DNA of 64,000 nucleotides from UBA10183 sp041653835 (GCA_041653835.1 JBAZEP010000002.1:1-64000); one strand, 5' to 3'; positions 21,102 to 31,013 are shown, counted from the first letter of the stretch. Program-made: numbers and translations. Notes: generated by a model from the sequence alone, not told the origin.

Positions 21102-21785
21102 TTACGGCAGGGCTTTAAAAGTTATCTCTACATAATCCGCGTTTTTATCGTATAAAATATGTATGTTTCTATTATTGGCCAAGCCTATATCTTCTACGGC
21201 AATACCGTCACTGCCTTTTGCCATGGAATTAAACCTGTCCAGCATTTGTTTTATGCGCGCGTTCCAGTCTTCTGTTTCAGGCGCTATATTTTTTAAGAAC
21301 CTGGACATCATCGCATTGTTCAGTTCCGCGGTTGTTTTGTCTATCCTCTCCGGGTATATAAACTTCATAGACGCTTCTTTTACACCCCTGTTATCTTCTC
21401 TTATTTTCATAGTAATAAGGTTGTTTTCCGAAACCCCGGAATGCACTTTCTCATCCGGACCGGTGCTATCTACTTTGATTTCCATGAATTCACTTATAAG
21501 GTTCATGGCTTGAGAATACTGCATCCTGACTGGTTGCAGGGCCTCTTCTGAAGCAGGAGCAGGCTCCATGTATTCAGGTATTGCCGGCATAGAAGGCTCT
21601 GCTGCGATGTCTGGTGCCGGCGCCTCGACAGGGGGCGGATTAACAACGCCTTGTTCCGTGGTTATCGCCGGCGCCTGCCCTACAGGTTCCGCCATAGGCG
21701 GTTTTGCAACTGTTTTTGAGGACGCGGCGCATCCTGAAACAGCTGATATCGTAATTAAAATCAAAAATAATTTTATTTTTTTCAT
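21102..21785 (-). CDS. Proline/alanine-rich lipoprotein
   Basis: 227 residues. A signal peptide with lipobox AVSGC puts the lipidated cysteine at C19. A Pro/Ala-rich linker (about 28-82) is typical of periplasm-spanning tethers. The C-terminal domain (90-227) has no recognised family; it contains alternating basic/acidic strands and IHILYDKNADYVEITFKALP at the end. It is probably exported and membrane-anchored. It is the last gene of the dnaG-rpoD transcription unit, 29 bp after rpoD; the association may be only positional. Confidence 0.7.
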   Translation of the reverse strand: MKKIKLFLILITISAVSGCAASSKTVAKPPMAEPVGQAPAITTEQGVVNPPPVEAPAPDIAAEPSMPAIPEYMEPAPASEEALQPVRMQYSQAMNLISEFMEIKVDSTGPDEKVHSGVSENNLITMKIREDNRGVKEASMKFIYPERIDKTTAELNNAMMSRFLKNIAPETEDWNARIKQMLDRFNSMAKGSDGIAVEDIGLANNRNIHILYDKNADYVEITFKALP

Positions 21786-21814
21786 AACAATTCTCCAAGT
21801 TTGCGAAGCAAGTG

Positions 21815-23425
21815 TTATTCCTGGCTAAAAGCTATCTCAAGAAAATTCTTCAGCCTCCTGGACCTTGTAGGATGCCTCAGTTTCCTCAGCGCCTTTGCCT
21901 CTATCTGCCTTACCCTTTCCCTGGTGACATTGAATATACTGCCCACTTCTTCAAGCGTCCTGGGATACCCATCTCCTATCCCAAACCTCAGCCTCAATAC
22001 CCTCTTTTCCCTTTCAGTAAGGGTGTTAAGTATATTGTCCATTTCTTCCTTCAGGATAGTATAAGCGGTCGCATTCGCCGGGGATACAGCCCTCTTATCT
22101 TCTATAAAATCCCCGAAATTTGTATCGCCTTCATCTCCTATAGGAGTCTGTAAAGATATGGGTTCCTGCGCAATCTTGAGGATGCTCCTTACCTTTTCAA
22201 CACTCATCCTCATCTCATGCGCTATTTCTTCAGGCGTAGGCTCTTTGCCGTTCTCCTGCACCAGTATCCTGGAGATCCTTATGAGTTTATTTATCGTCTC
22301 CGTCATATGGACAGGGATCCTTATAGTGCGTGCCTGGTCGGCTATCGAGCGGGTAACGGCCTGCCTTATCCACCACGTGGCGTATGTGGAAAATTTATAT
22401 CCGCGCCTGTATTCGAACTTTTCTACCGCTTTCATAAGGCCGATATTTCCCTCCTGTATCAGATCGAGGAAAGAAAGCCCTCTGTTGGTGTATTTTTTCG
22501 CTATGCTTACCACCAGCCTCAGATTGGCCTCCACCATCGCCTTTTTAACCCTGTTGAACCTCAGCGCCTTTTTCCTGATAACGCTGAAATCCTTCTTTAT
22601 ATCGTCTATCTTTTTGCCGAACCTGGATTCTATGTCTTTCTTTCTCTTCTCGAAACTCTTTATGCTTCCTTTTATCCTGCGCCTTCTCATCCTTTCTATT
22701 TCTTTATCTATAGCGTCCATTTCGGATATCGCCGTCCTGATGCTGTTCGACATGTCGTCTATAACCGAGATGCAGAATCCGAACTCAAGGCAGAGTTCCA
22801 TTATATTGGACCCTTTCCTGGCGGCCCTGATACGGCGCACAAGATTCGTGATCTTTTTGAATATCAGGACCTCTGTCTTTATTTTAGGGTCCTCCTTTAT
22901 GATCTCTTCCATATTGACGCTTCTGGAAAGTATCCTGTTAGCGAGGGCAAGGGCCTCGTCCTTCACAAAAGGACTGCTGAGCACCGCCCTTTTATAGTCC
23001 TCCTCGGCTTTTTCTATTTCCTGCGCGAGCCTTATCTCATCCTGCCTGGAAAGAAGCGGTATCTGCCCCATCTGCCTGAGATACATCTTAACAGGGTCCT
23101 CTATGCCTATGTCCACGACCTCATGCGCCTCAACAGGTTCAGCCATACGCGGCCTTTCGGCGCCGAATATATGGCCGGCATCGCCGTTATTATCCTCTTC
23201 TTTATTCGCGGACTTCACTTCTTCTTCCGAATCAACTATCTCTATGTTCTCCTTATCCAGGAGGGCAAAAACCTTTTCTATCTGTTCGGAAGACGTGATC
23301 TCCTCGGGAAGAAAATTATTTATCTCTTCATAGGTAAGATGGCCTTTCTTCCTGCCCAGCGCAACCAGTTTATCAAATTGACTTTCGATATCCGCGGTCT
23401 TCTTTCCCTTTGTTTCCTTCTTCAT
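21815..23425 (-). CDS. rpoD: Primary sigma factor RpoD (sigma70)
   Basis: 536 residues. The region 1.1-like N-terminus (about 1-80) is followed by region 1.2 (DPVKMYLRQMGQIPLLSRQD), a non-conserved region with a basic patch, and region 2 (LIQEGNIGLMKAVEKFEYRR, GYKFSTYATWWIRQAVTRSI). Regions 3 and 4 follow (TLTEREKRVLRLRFGIGDG, HTH NVTRERVRQIEAKALRKL). It directs RNA polymerase to the TTGACA/TATAAT promoters found throughout this window. It is 2 bp after dnaG, the classical macromolecular-synthesis arrangement. Confidence 0.96.
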   Translation of the reverse strand: MKKETKGKKTADIESQFDKLVALGRKKGHLTYEEINNFLPEEITSSEQIEKVFALLDKENIEIVDSEEEVKSANKEEDNNGDAGHIFGAERPRMAEPVEAHEVVDIGIEDPVKMYLRQMGQIPLLSRQDEIRLAQEIEKAEEDYKRAVLSSPFVKDEALALANRILSRSVNMEEIIKEDPKIKTEVLIFKKITNLVRRIRAARKGSNIMELCLEFGFCISVIDDMSNSIRTAISEMDAIDKEIERMRRRRIKGSIKSFEKRKKDIESRFGKKIDDIKKDFSVIRKKALRFNRVKKAMVEANLRLVVSIAKKYTNRGLSFLDLIQEGNIGLMKAVEKFEYRRGYKFSTYATWWIRQAVTRSIADQARTIRIPVHMTETINKLIRISRILVQENGKEPTPEEIAHEMRMSVEKVRSILKIAQEPISLQTPIGDEGDTNFGDFIEDKRAVSPANATAYTILKEEMDNILNTLTEREKRVLRLRFGIGDGYPRTLEEVGSIFNVTRERVRQIEAKALRKLRHPTRSRRLKNFLEIAFSQE

Positions 23426-23427
23426 GG

Positions 23428-25218
23428 TTAAAGCCCCCTTTTTATAAGTTGATTAAACTCTTCCAGAAGCCGTTTTTCTTCTTCTTCATAACCGCTTTTC
23501 TGAGCCGTATGAAGCCTTGATTGTATGTCCTTGAGAAGATCATTTCTGTTCTCTCTTTTTATGGTCATTATACAGTCACAGACATTTTTTTCCTTATCTC
23601 TTATATCGACCTCTTCGTTCACTATAAAAGATATGATATTCTGCGGGACTTTGTCTTCGATAGAATTTATCAATTTGCCCACGTCTATAAAACCATCTTC
23701 GATATTTTCGATATTTATGGAAAAGAGCGCCTCGGCTATAGCCCTGACGTCGCTATTCTTGAAATCCGAAGGTTTAAGTTCGTTCTTTACCATTTTTATG
23801 ACTTCCAGGTCCTCCAGCATCAACCTTGCCAGTATTTTTTCCGCGGGAGAGATCTCTATATTCTTCATTGCCGCCCGCCTCTTGTCCTCCGTATCCTGTC
23901 TCCTGCTGCCTGCCGGCTGTCTCCTGTCCCTTATTTTTTTAAGCTCCTCCCATATCGCATCTTCTTTCACAAAAAGTTCCTGTGCCAGGAGTTTTATGTA
24001 TTCCGCTTTTACTATAGCGTTCCTTACCCTGTTTATCGTGGAAAGCATTTCTTTTATGGTCTCCGCTTTCGCTTCCGGTTCCGTGCTGTTAAACCTGTTT
24101 TTCAATATATCCAGCTTGTACGTAAAAAGGCTTTTTGATTTTCTTACGGCCTCGTCGAATTTCTCTTTTCCGAATTTCCTCAGGAAGCTGTCGGGGTCAT
24201 GGCCCTTTTCCAGTGTAGCTATCTTTACGTTCATCTCTTCTTCCAGGAACAGGTCAAGCCCCCTCAATGAAGCCGCTTCCCCTGCCTGGTCGGCATCATA
24301 TAGTATGACCACATTATGGGTATATCTTTTCAAAAGCCTTATCTGCTCTGTGGTAAGCGCGGTGCCGAGAGAAGCTATGGCGTTAGTAACGCCGTACTGA
24401 TGGCACATCATCACATCCAGGTAGCCTTCCGTTATTATCGCGTAATTCCTTTCTTTTATGTCGGCCTTCGCGAGATTAAGGCCGTATAGGTGCAGGCCTT
24501 TTTTATAGACGGTCGTTTCCGGGGAGTTTATGTATTTAGGCAATGAATCATCCGTCACCCTGGCGCCAAAACCTAGGACCCTGTTCCTCACATCGAATAT
24601 GGGAAATACCACCCTGTTCCTGAAAAGGTCATAATAGGAATTATCTTTTCCTTTGAAAATCAGACCCGCCTTGCCGATGGTGTCCTGTTTTATGCCTCTC
24701 GCGGACAAATAATCCATCAGCCCCTTCCATGAGGAATCCGCCCAACCTAACCTGAATTTCTTTATGACAGCCGCGTTCAATCCTCTTTTATTTATATACC
24801 CCCTGGGTTCGGAGGATTGGGCGGCCTTTTCCAGGAACCCCGAATAATAGTTCGCCGCTATGTCGTTTATCGAATATACGATACTTACGATAGATTCGTC
24901 ATGTTCCTCATTGCCTCTTTTGTATTCCGGCAGTTTTACCCCTGTCTTTTCCGCCAGCATCTTTACCGCGTCTATAAAATCTATCTTTTCGTATTCCTTT
25001 AAAAAATTAAAAACATTGCCGCCGGAGTTGCACCCGAAGCAATGATATATCTGCTTGTCCGGGCTGACCACAAAAGAAGGTGTTTTCTCGTGATGAAAAG
25101 GACAGCAGGCCTTGAAATTCCTACCGCTGGGCTTCAACGAGACATAACCCGAGATTATCTCGACTATGTCGCATTTGTCCTGTATCTCGTTTAGTATGTT
25201 TTCGGGTATCTTGCCCAT
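23428..25218 (-). CDS. dnaG: DNA primase DnaG
   Basis: 596 residues; makes RNA primers at the replication fork. The N-terminal CHC2 zinc-binding domain has C39, H42, C60 and C63 (CCPFHHEKTPSFV, IYHCFGC). The TOPRIM core has ITEGYLDVMM and VVILYDADQAGEAA with metal-binding acids. A C-terminal helicase-interaction domain (about 440-596) binds DnaB. It starts 1 bp from the end of the nif3-like gene and lies directly upstream of rpoD. Confidence 0.96.
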   Translation of the reverse strand: MGKIPENILNEIQDKCDIVEIISGYVSLKPSGRNFKACCPFHHEKTPSFVVSPDKQIYHCFGCNSGGNVFNFLKEYEKIDFIDAVKMLAEKTGVKLPEYKRGNEEHDESIVSIVYSINDIAANYYSGFLEKAAQSSEPRGYINKRGLNAAVIKKFRLGWADSSWKGLMDYLSARGIKQDTIGKAGLIFKGKDNSYYDLFRNRVVFPIFDVRNRVLGFGARVTDDSLPKYINSPETTVYKKGLHLYGLNLAKADIKERNYAIITEGYLDVMMCHQYGVTNAIASLGTALTTEQIRLLKRYTHNVVILYDADQAGEAASLRGLDLFLEEEMNVKIATLEKGHDPDSFLRKFGKEKFDEAVRKSKSLFTYKLDILKNRFNSTEPEAKAETIKEMLSTINRVRNAIVKAEYIKLLAQELFVKEDAIWEELKKIRDRRQPAGSRRQDTEDKRRAAMKNIEISPAEKILARLMLEDLEVIKMVKNELKPSDFKNSDVRAIAEALFSINIENIEDGFIDVGKLINSIEDKVPQNIISFIVNEEVDIRDKEKNVCDCIMTIKRENRNDLLKDIQSRLHTAQKSGYEEEEKRLLEEFNQLIKRGL

Positions 25219-26178
25219 TTATTTCTTTCTTGAAAATCTCCTGAATCCGGAACAGGTTAATATTTTAAACTTCCCCTTTTTCTCAAGCGCGTCCAGCACG
25301 ATATTGACGCCGAGGTTATCGCTCGCTATATGGCCCGCTATCACCACGTTCATATGTTCTTCCTGCGCCTTCTTAAAATGCTCCTCGCTGAGATGCATGC
25401 ATACAAGCGTAGATATCCCCGCCTCCGAAAGTTTCTTAAAGATATCCTTGGAACCCTCGGTACCGCCTGTCATATCCACAAAGATCTTTCCGGGCTTGCT
25501 GGAGGCATAGCCTCTCGTGATTTTCGGGCCCGCATTCTCTCTGGCCGCGGCGTTATATTCAGGTATTTCCCTTAACATATCCACGATATCTCCCAGCGTG
25601 CTTGGTTTCTTCTTATCCATCATGCCCTGTAAATAAGTAACTACGCAATTATCGGCGGGCGTATGGCAATTCATAAAATTGATATTAAGAAGCTTTGCCG
25701 CGTCGATCGCGCGTGTGTGGTTCGCCGGCATGACCCTTCTCTCTACCTCCCTGATCCTGTCATGCATAAGAGATTCCGCGACATTTATTGGAACTCCGAA
25801 TTTATTTAGTATATCCACCTGCATATACATTACGTTAAAAAGCCCTGCCAGGGCGAGCCCCTCCGGATGATGAGCCATGACCAGGTCTATTTTTTCGCCT
25901 TTTTCTATCAGCCTGTCCGCCAGGACTATTTCGCCCACCTCTATATCTATGCCTACCAGGATCGTTTTTATTTCACTGTCTTCTTTGCCGTTAAATATCC
26001 TTGTGTCGCTGTAAGGATTATCAAGCCTTGCCTTGTCATAGAATTCTTTATCCTTTGCGCTCAATTTTTCATATTCGCTTTTCGCCCTTAAAAGCTCTTT
26101 CTTCACGCTGTCCTTACCTCTAGGGTCGTTTTCCATGCCAAAAAGCACTACGCTCCTATAGATGTCTATAAGCTTCAC
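25219..26178 (-). CDS. NIF3-like metal-binding protein
   Basis: 319 residues. The NIF3/YbgI fold has its di-metal residues suggested by MAHHPEGLAL (about 101-108) and a distal GHIASDNLGVN motif. Family members bind two metal ions and are suggested to act on cyclic or GTP-related compounds; the physiological role is unresolved. Sequence motifs TGGTEGSKDIFKKLSEAG and MHLSEEHFKKA are intact, and its length is close to other bacterial long forms. Adjacent to dnaG with no spacer. Confidence 0.78.
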   Translation of the reverse strand: MKLIDIYRSVVLFGMENDPRGKDSVKKELLRAKSEYEKLSAKDKEFYDKARLDNPYSDTRIFNGKEDSEIKTILVGIDIEVGEIVLADRLIEKGEKIDLVMAHHPEGLALAGLFNVMYMQVDILNKFGVPINVAESLMHDRIREVERRVMPANHTRAIDAAKLLNINFMNCHTPADNCVVTYLQGMMDKKKPSTLGDIVDMLREIPEYNAAARENAGPKITRGYASSKPGKIFVDMTGGTEGSKDIFKKLSEAGISTLVCMHLSEEHFKKAQEEHMNVVIAGHIASDNLGVNIVLDALEKKGKFKILTCSGFRRFSRKK

Positions 26179-26189
26179 TCAATCCTCCT

Positions 26190-26732
26190 TTATATTTTTA
26201 TCAATTGAACAAGCGGTGTTTCATTTTTCTCGAAAGGGTAAACGCTCATTCCTATCTTGTACGCGAAAGGCGCGGCACGTGAAACATATGGACCGGAAAA
26301 AGACCTGTCTTTCGCGCTTTTATTCAAATAATCAACAGGGCAGTGGATGAGAAAAACGTAAATAAGCCCTATTAACAGAACTCCTCTTGCCAGCCCCAAT
26401 GACAATCCTATGGCTTTATTGGGCAAGGAAACGTTTTCAGAAACGCCTAAAATTTTATTTGCCAGCACAGCCAGCAGTTTAAAGATCACTATAACCGCCA
26501 AGAATATTAAAATAAACCCTGCTACATCCGCTTTCAGGCCTGTCAGCCTGGCATGTTTTTCCAGAAACCCGGCAGGCAGGATGTAACAATTAAAGGAGAG
26601 AATAAACGCTAAAAAAAGACCGATCAGCCTGAAAAATTCAGGCAATATACCGTTTTTAAAACTTATATAACCTGTTCTAAATAAAAGAATTATAAAAAAA
26701 ATATCAACCCAGTTAAATTTTATTTGAGGCAT
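26190..26732 (-). CDS. CvpA-family membrane protein
   Basis: 180 residues with four predicted membrane helices (about 10-27, 32-50, 66-90, 108-126) and the family signature WVDIFFIILLFRTGYISFKN near the N-terminus. CvpA proteins are inner-membrane proteins linked to colicin V export and envelope maintenance. It is the first gene of the transcript from the promoter at 26768-26795, 11 bp before the nif3-like gene. Confidence 0.75.
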   Translation of the reverse strand: MPQIKFNWVDIFFIILLFRTGYISFKNGILPEFFRLIGLFLAFILSFNCYILPAGFLEKHARLTGLKADVAGFILIFLAVIVIFKLLAVLANKILGVSENVSLPNKAIGLSLGLARGVLLIGLIYVFLIHCPVDYLNKSAKDRSFSGPYVSRAAPFAYKIGMSVYPFEKNETPLVQLIKI

Positions 26733-26767
26733 AATTTAAAATGAGGAATTAATCCAAATATAAAGAA

Positions 26768-26795
26768 AGTATACCATACATTTTCGTTTTGTCAA
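26768..26795 (-). promoter_or_regulatory. Promoter of the cvpA-nif3-dnaG-rpoD operon
   Basis: On the minus strand TTGACA (26790-26795), 16-bp spacer, TATACT (26768-26773). Confidence 0.7.
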
Positions 26796-26807
26796 CCCCG
26801 CCTCCCT

Positions 26808-27034
26808 GCTTTTTTATAGCCTTAATATACCTCCGGCAGGCTATGGCCGTTCGGCACAGAGAGTGTTTCGCCGTGCGCTACGGTTTACGGCTCGTTTTTT
26901 ATACTGAAGGTAGTCTTGACAGTATAAAAAACTTCGCCGTAATCCCTTGCGCACTTATATTCAAAAGAACTTGTCCTATGCCGAAACCTCTCAAATGTGC
27001 CTCAGGCCCTAGCCTGCCGGAGGCGTAAAAAAGC
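26808..27034. repeat. Structured intergenic element A
   Basis: 227 bp of nested stems: gctttttta/taaaaaagc (26808, 27026), a 14-bp perfect outer stem (26830-26843 with 27010-27023), ttcggca/tgccgaa (26850, 26979), gtgcgc/gcgcac (26873, 26949) and ttacggc/gccgtaa (26885, 26936). The innermost is a 12-bp stem (26895-26906 with 26920-26931) around a 13-nt loop. The core is nearly identical to inverted element B at 46767-46978, while the outer stems differ entirely in sequence. No coding frame; it fills most of the gap between mtaB and the cvpA-like gene. Confidence 0.85.
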
Positions 27035-27050
27035 CTTTACATATATCTCT

Positions 27051-27087
27051 AAGTTTACATTTATGATATTGTCTTAAATGTGGACTT
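27051..27087. repeat. Hairpin H4 of the GACA-N-TGTC loop family
   Basis: A 12-bp stem (27051-27062 with 27076-27087, two G-T pairs) and a 13-nt loop, atgatattgtctt, 33 bp after the mtaB stop. It is the most diverged copy of the family. Confidence 0.6.
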
Positions 27088-27120
27088 GGACTGCGTATCT
27101 TACATTGCAAGTATTACAAC

Positions 27121-28377
27121 CTAAACAGGTATTCCTACCAGCAAGGCCGATGAGGTTTGGGTCAAGCGGCAGTTTATGAGACTGGACTTCATGCTGTCGG
27201 GGCCATCTATTAAAACTTTTATATATCTGTCCGTGTATCCCTGTAAAAATCCTTGTTTATCCCTTTTGTCTTCCACGAGCACCTTTGCTTCTTTGCCTAT
27301 GAACATCTTTTCGAATTCTAATGAAAACTCTTTTACCGCGTCCATAAGAATATGCTCTCTTTTTTTCTTCAGCGCGCTATCCACGGTGTCTTTATAATCA
27401 TAAGCTGGCGTGCCGGGCCTCCTTGAAAAACCAAACACATGCAGCCGCATGGGTTGAATTTCCCTGATAAATTCCAGCGTGTTCCTGAAATTGGATTCTT
27501 TTTCCCCGGGAAACCCGACCATTATATCTGTGCTGACCGCTATATCCGGGACCGCCATCCTGAGCCTGGCTACGATACTGCCGTAGCCTGAAGCTGTATA
27601 CGGCCTGTCCATTTTTTTAAGAATCTCGTCATCCCCGCTCTGGAAAGGTACATGCAGGTGCTTGCATAACTTTTCCTCGGACGTTATAAGTTCTATCAAT
27701 TCTTCTGTCACGTCTTTGGGTTCTATGGAACTGAGCCTCATGCGCCAGTCCCCTTCTATCTTGGCTAATTCTCTTATAAGGTTGCTAATGCCCCCTGTTT
27801 TACGGGCATCCCTGCCGTAGGCGCCAAGGCATATACCCGTAAGTACTATTTCGCGGTATCCGTTTTTTATAAGCGCGGCGGCCTCGTCCATTATATGCCT
27901 CAAAGGCCTGCTCCTGGATTTCCCCCTCACTATCCTCACTTTACAGTAAGAACATATGTTGTTACAGCCATCCTGGACTTTCACAAATGCCCTCGCGTGG
28001 CCTTTAAAACCGGTAATTATATCCGGCCTTGGGCTGTGTTTTTCGGATATAATTTCAACGATCCTGTACTTGTCTTTGTTTTTTATAATAAAATCCGCTC
28101 CTTTAAGCTTATGCGCGTCGAGATCACCGGCCTCTATCATACAGCCCGTCGCTATAACGCGCCTGCCCTTCCCCCTCATGCCTGCGCGTATCGCCTTTAA
28201 AGATTTAGAATCGCTTCCAGAGGTAACTGTGCAAGTATTTATAATATATATGTCCGCCTTGTTAATATCATCCGCTTCGACATAGCCGTTCTTTAAAAAA
28301 TCCTCACGGATCATCTGTGACTCATACTGGTTAACCTTGCATCCGAATGTCTTTATGCAGAACTTAGGGTTTCGCAT
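27121..28377 (-). CDS. mtaB: tRNA t6A37 methylthiotransferase MtaB
   Basis: 418 residues. A radical-SAM enzyme converting t6A to ms2t6A at tRNA position 37. The N-terminal UPF0004 domain has cluster cysteines C7/C13 (KFCIKTFGCKVNQYE), NTCTVTS and ATGCMIE. The radical-SAM CxxxCxxC is DGCNNICSYCKVR (about 135-147), and a C-terminal TRAM-like RNA-binding domain follows. The motif FGCKVNQYE is more like MtaB than MiaB or RimO. It overlaps the upstream TPR gene by 14 bp. Confidence 0.9.
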   Translation of the reverse strand: MRNPKFCIKTFGCKVNQYESQMIREDFLKNGYVEADDINKADIYIINTCTVTSGSDSKSLKAIRAGMRGKGRRVIATGCMIEAGDLDAHKLKGADFIIKNKDKYRIVEIISEKHSPRPDIITGFKGHARAFVKVQDGCNNICSYCKVRIVRGKSRSRPLRHIMDEAAALIKNGYREIVLTGICLGAYGRDARKTGGISNLIRELAKIEGDWRMRLSSIEPKDVTEELIELITSEEKLCKHLHVPFQSGDDEILKKMDRPYTASGYGSIVARLRMAVPDIAVSTDIMVGFPGEKESNFRNTLEFIREIQPMRLHVFGFSRRPGTPAYDYKDTVDSALKKKREHILMDAVKEFSLEFEKMFIGKEAKVLVEDKRDKQGFLQGYTDRYIKVLIDGPDSMKSSLINCRLTQTSSALLVGIPV

Positions 28378-30277
28378 TTTTCAGCGCTTCTTTCCATTCG
28401 CTCTTTATCTTATTGATATTGCCTGTAACGCCTTCATTGCGAGGCGCCGCTCTCAGCGCTTCCCTGTATTCTCGCATAGCTAAATCAAAATGCCCGGCCA
28501 TCGAATAAAGATTGCCTAAATTATTATGAGGCTCGAATTGGCGGCTGTTCAGGGAAAGGGATTTACTAAGCGCGGCTTCAGCCTCTTGAAACCTGTTATT
28601 CCTTATATAAGCGCCCGCCAGCGAATTATAGAAACCGGCATCGTTTAACCCGGGCACAGACGCCTTTTCGTATTCGCCAAGGGCTTCTTTATAATCGCCC
28701 TTTATCATATAAAGGCTCCCCATGCAGTAATGCGCCTCATAGTTTTTCTCTTCTCTCCTGCACGCCTCCCTGAAAAACATCATGGCCTTGTCTATGTTAC
28801 CTCTTTTCGTATAGATGCGCCCGAGATTACAATAAGCGGCTCCATAGTTCTTGTCCAGCTGCACGGCTTTTTTTAAAAAAACTATCGCCTTTACAGGCTT
28901 ACCCGCGGCAGCATAGGCTATCCCGAGATTATTATACGCCTCCGCGTACCGGGGATTCAGCGACATACTCTTCTTGCAATATTCTATCGATTTTTCAAAT
29001 TCTCCCTTATCGTAACACGCCATAGCCATATTATTATAAAGCAGGTGCCTGAAAGGGCTTGTTATTTCGTATTTCAAGTCGTTATTGAACAAACTTACTG
29101 AATCATGCCATGTCTTGCCGTATGAGACAACGGTCAGGGCGTAATATAAGGCGTACAAACCCATGAGCAGGATAATCGCGATCCTGTTTTTTCCCCAGCC
29201 GATGACCTTAACGATAAAAGCGCTGATAAACATGTAAAAACCCAGGGAAGGCAGATAGAGCCACATCTCATGCAAAAAAACAGAAATTGGATAAATATTC
29301 AATACGGGCGCCAGGCATATGAAAAACCATAACGCCGCGTATGAAAAAATCTTGTCTCTGCCGGATAATTTAATGACCGCGGCTATCGTGAGCAAAACCA
29401 GCGCCGCAGATACCAATACGTTGTTTTCGAGCAGGCTTCCCGCGGGCGGCATGAAGCGCTGCATGTGGAGGCCAAAAGGAACCAGGAGCATGCCTATATA
29501 CGCTGTTATGACGTTTAAATCTGTCAATAGTCTTTTCCATAAGGGTATAGTGGCCGCGAAATCCATGCTTATAAACCCATTGGCGGGAGTCATAAGAGTT
29601 ATCCTCAAAAAAACATACAAAAACAGGACAATAAAATATGGGAGCAGCGGTTTCAGCGCTATTTTTTTGCCGTGCCTTCTGGCGGATTCCATAACCAGGA
29701 GAAACGGGAATATCATTGCCATTTCTTTCGATAACAGCGACAGGATAAAACACGTTACGGAAATAAGATAAGCTGTCTTTCCCCTGGTTTCTTCATGCCT
29801 CAGGAAAAACCGGATGGATAAAAATATGAAGAACGCCATCAGCAGGTCCGCCCTTGCCGGGATATAGTGGACCACCCCGGAGATGGCGGGTGAGATACCG
29901 AACATCAGTGCCGTGAGAAAAGCTATCGGTAAAGAAGCGCTGATAATATACGCGATAGAATATACAAGCGCGGAATTGAATATATGGAGCAACAGGTTTG
30001 TCAGGTGGTACCCGAAGGGATTCAATTTCCATATAGAATAGTCTATGGCAAAAGAAAAAAGCTGCAACGGCCTGTAAAAATTACTTCTGGAACCGCTTCC
30101 CTCATATAACTGGGTAGTGGCTATCTTCGAAATATAACCGCAATCTTTGATATAAGGATTATTTATTATCAGGTACTTATCATCCCACGCGAAATCATTC
30201 TTCAGGGAGTTGGAAAAAACAATAGTGATGATAAGCGCTATAAATAATATAGAAGTTGTTTTAATGCTGGAATTCAT
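28364..30277 (-). CDS. TMTC-like multipass membrane TPR protein
   Basis: 637 residues from the ATG at 30277 (MNSSIKTTSILFIALIITIV). An earlier ATG at 30328 would start inside rsmE. About ten membrane helices (1-410) include the luminal FAWDDKYLIINNPYI motif and DxD-like acidic loop of TMTC/PMT-type GT-C proteins, followed by at least six TPR repeats (about 420-630). The architecture matches TMTC O-mannosyltransferases and bacterial TPR homologues, so lipid-linked sugar transfer to proteins or glycans is possible. It overlaps rsmE by 17 bp. Confidence 0.75.
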   Translation of the reverse strand: MNSSIKTTSILFIALIITIVFSNSLKNDFAWDDKYLIINNPYIKDCGYISKIATTQLYEGSGSRSNFYRPLQLFSFAIDYSIWKLNPFGYHLTNLLLHIFNSALVYSIAYIISASLPIAFLTALMFGISPAISGVVHYIPARADLLMAFFIFLSIRFFLRHEETRGKTAYLISVTCFILSLLSKEMAMIFPFLLVMESARRHGKKIALKPLLPYFIVLFLYVFLRITLMTPANGFISMDFAATIPLWKRLLTDLNVITAYIGMLLVPFGLHMQRFMPPAGSLLENNVLVSAALVLLTIAAVIKLSGRDKIFSYAALWFFICLAPVLNIYPISVFLHEMWLYLPSLGFYMFISAFIVKVIGWGKNRIAIILLMGLYALYYALTVVSYGKTWHDSVSLFNNDLKYEITSPFRHLLYNNMAMACYDKGEFEKSIEYCKKSMSLNPRYAEAYNNLGIAYAAAGKPVKAIVFLKKAVQLDKNYGAAYCNLGRIYTKRGNIDKAMMFFREACRREEKNYEAHYCMGSLYMIKGDYKEALGEYEKASVPGLNDAGFYNSLAGAYIRNNRFQEAEAALSKSLSLNSRQFEPHNNLGNLYSMAGHFDLAMREYREALRAAPRNEGVTGNINKIKSEWKEALKNAKP

Positions 30278-30995
30278 ACGCGAGGCATGACAATAAGTAA
30301 ATGGCCGCTGTCTCCGACCTGAGCACAAGGCCTCCTAATGAGCACATACCACAATAGCCGCTGTTTCTTGCCATAGCCGACTCTGTGGGGCTGAAATCAC
30401 CTTCGGGGCCTATGAACACCGCGGTTTTCGAGGGAGAACATCCTCTTAATATATCCTTCAATGGAATAGAGCCTTTATCCAGGCTGGCGAAAATTACCAG
30501 GTCATTCTGTTTTGATTCTGCCAAAGCGTTGTCAAAATACATGGCATCCGATATGCCAGGCAGCGTACTTCTGCCGCTTTGCTTGGCGCCGGACACGCTT
30601 ATCCTTTTCCATCTCGCTATCTTACCGCTAAAATCCTTAATATCCGGCACTGTCCTTTCGGTTATCATAGGCACTATCCTGGACACCCCTAGTTCAACGG
30701 CCTTTTCCACTATAAAATCCATTTTCGTTTTTTTGGGGATTGCCTGATATAAAGTGACGTTTAAAGAGGTGCCCTTTTTAAGCGCCGGTTTTTCTTTTAT
30801 TTTTATGATTACGGAACCCTTACCTGTATCTTCCATGACACCCGAAAACTCTCTGCCGCTGCCGTCAAAGATATCGACGCGATCCCCTTTTTTCAGCCTC
30901 ATTACATCCCGTATATGATGGATCTCGGTTTTGTCTTTTATCTCGGCTATGTTTTCCAGGAGGAATATCGAGTCGGGAGAAACGTAGAAGCGCAT
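30261..30995 (-). CDS. rsmE: 16S rRNA m3U1498 methyltransferase RsmE
   Basis: 244 residues from the ATG at 30995 (MRFYVSPDSIFLLENIAEIK), chosen because AAAGGA lies at good distance and the fold begins here. An N-terminal PUA-like domain (1-70) precedes a SPOUT knot with KATE-like region EKAVELGVSRIVPMITERT, IGPEGDFSPTE and LGGLVLRSETAAIYLLSCLA. It methylates U1498 in the ribosomal decoding centre using SAM. It precedes the TMTC-like gene. Confidence 0.93.
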   Translation of the reverse strand: MRFYVSPDSIFLLENIAEIKDKTEIHHIRDVMRLKKGDRVDIFDGSGREFSGVMEDTGKGSVIIKIKEKPALKKGTSLNVTLYQAIPKKTKMDFIVEKAVELGVSRIVPMITERTVPDIKDFSGKIARWKRISVSGAKQSGRSTLPGISDAMYFDNALAESKQNDLVIFASLDKGSIPLKDILRGCSPSKTAVFIGPEGDFSPTESAMARNSGYCGMCSLGGLVLRSETAAIYLLSCLAYEFQH

Positions 30996-31013
30996 GAAAT
31001 TTCCTTTATCTTT

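Noticed and set aside
22217..23431. 404-codon plus-strand frame opposite rpoD
   Set aside because: Exact antisense of a strongly conserved sigma factor; composition (rich in F, Y, L, H) is typical of a shadow frame.
23521..24400. Long plus-strand frames opposite dnaG
   Set aside because: Antisense shadows of an intact primase with no ribosome site.
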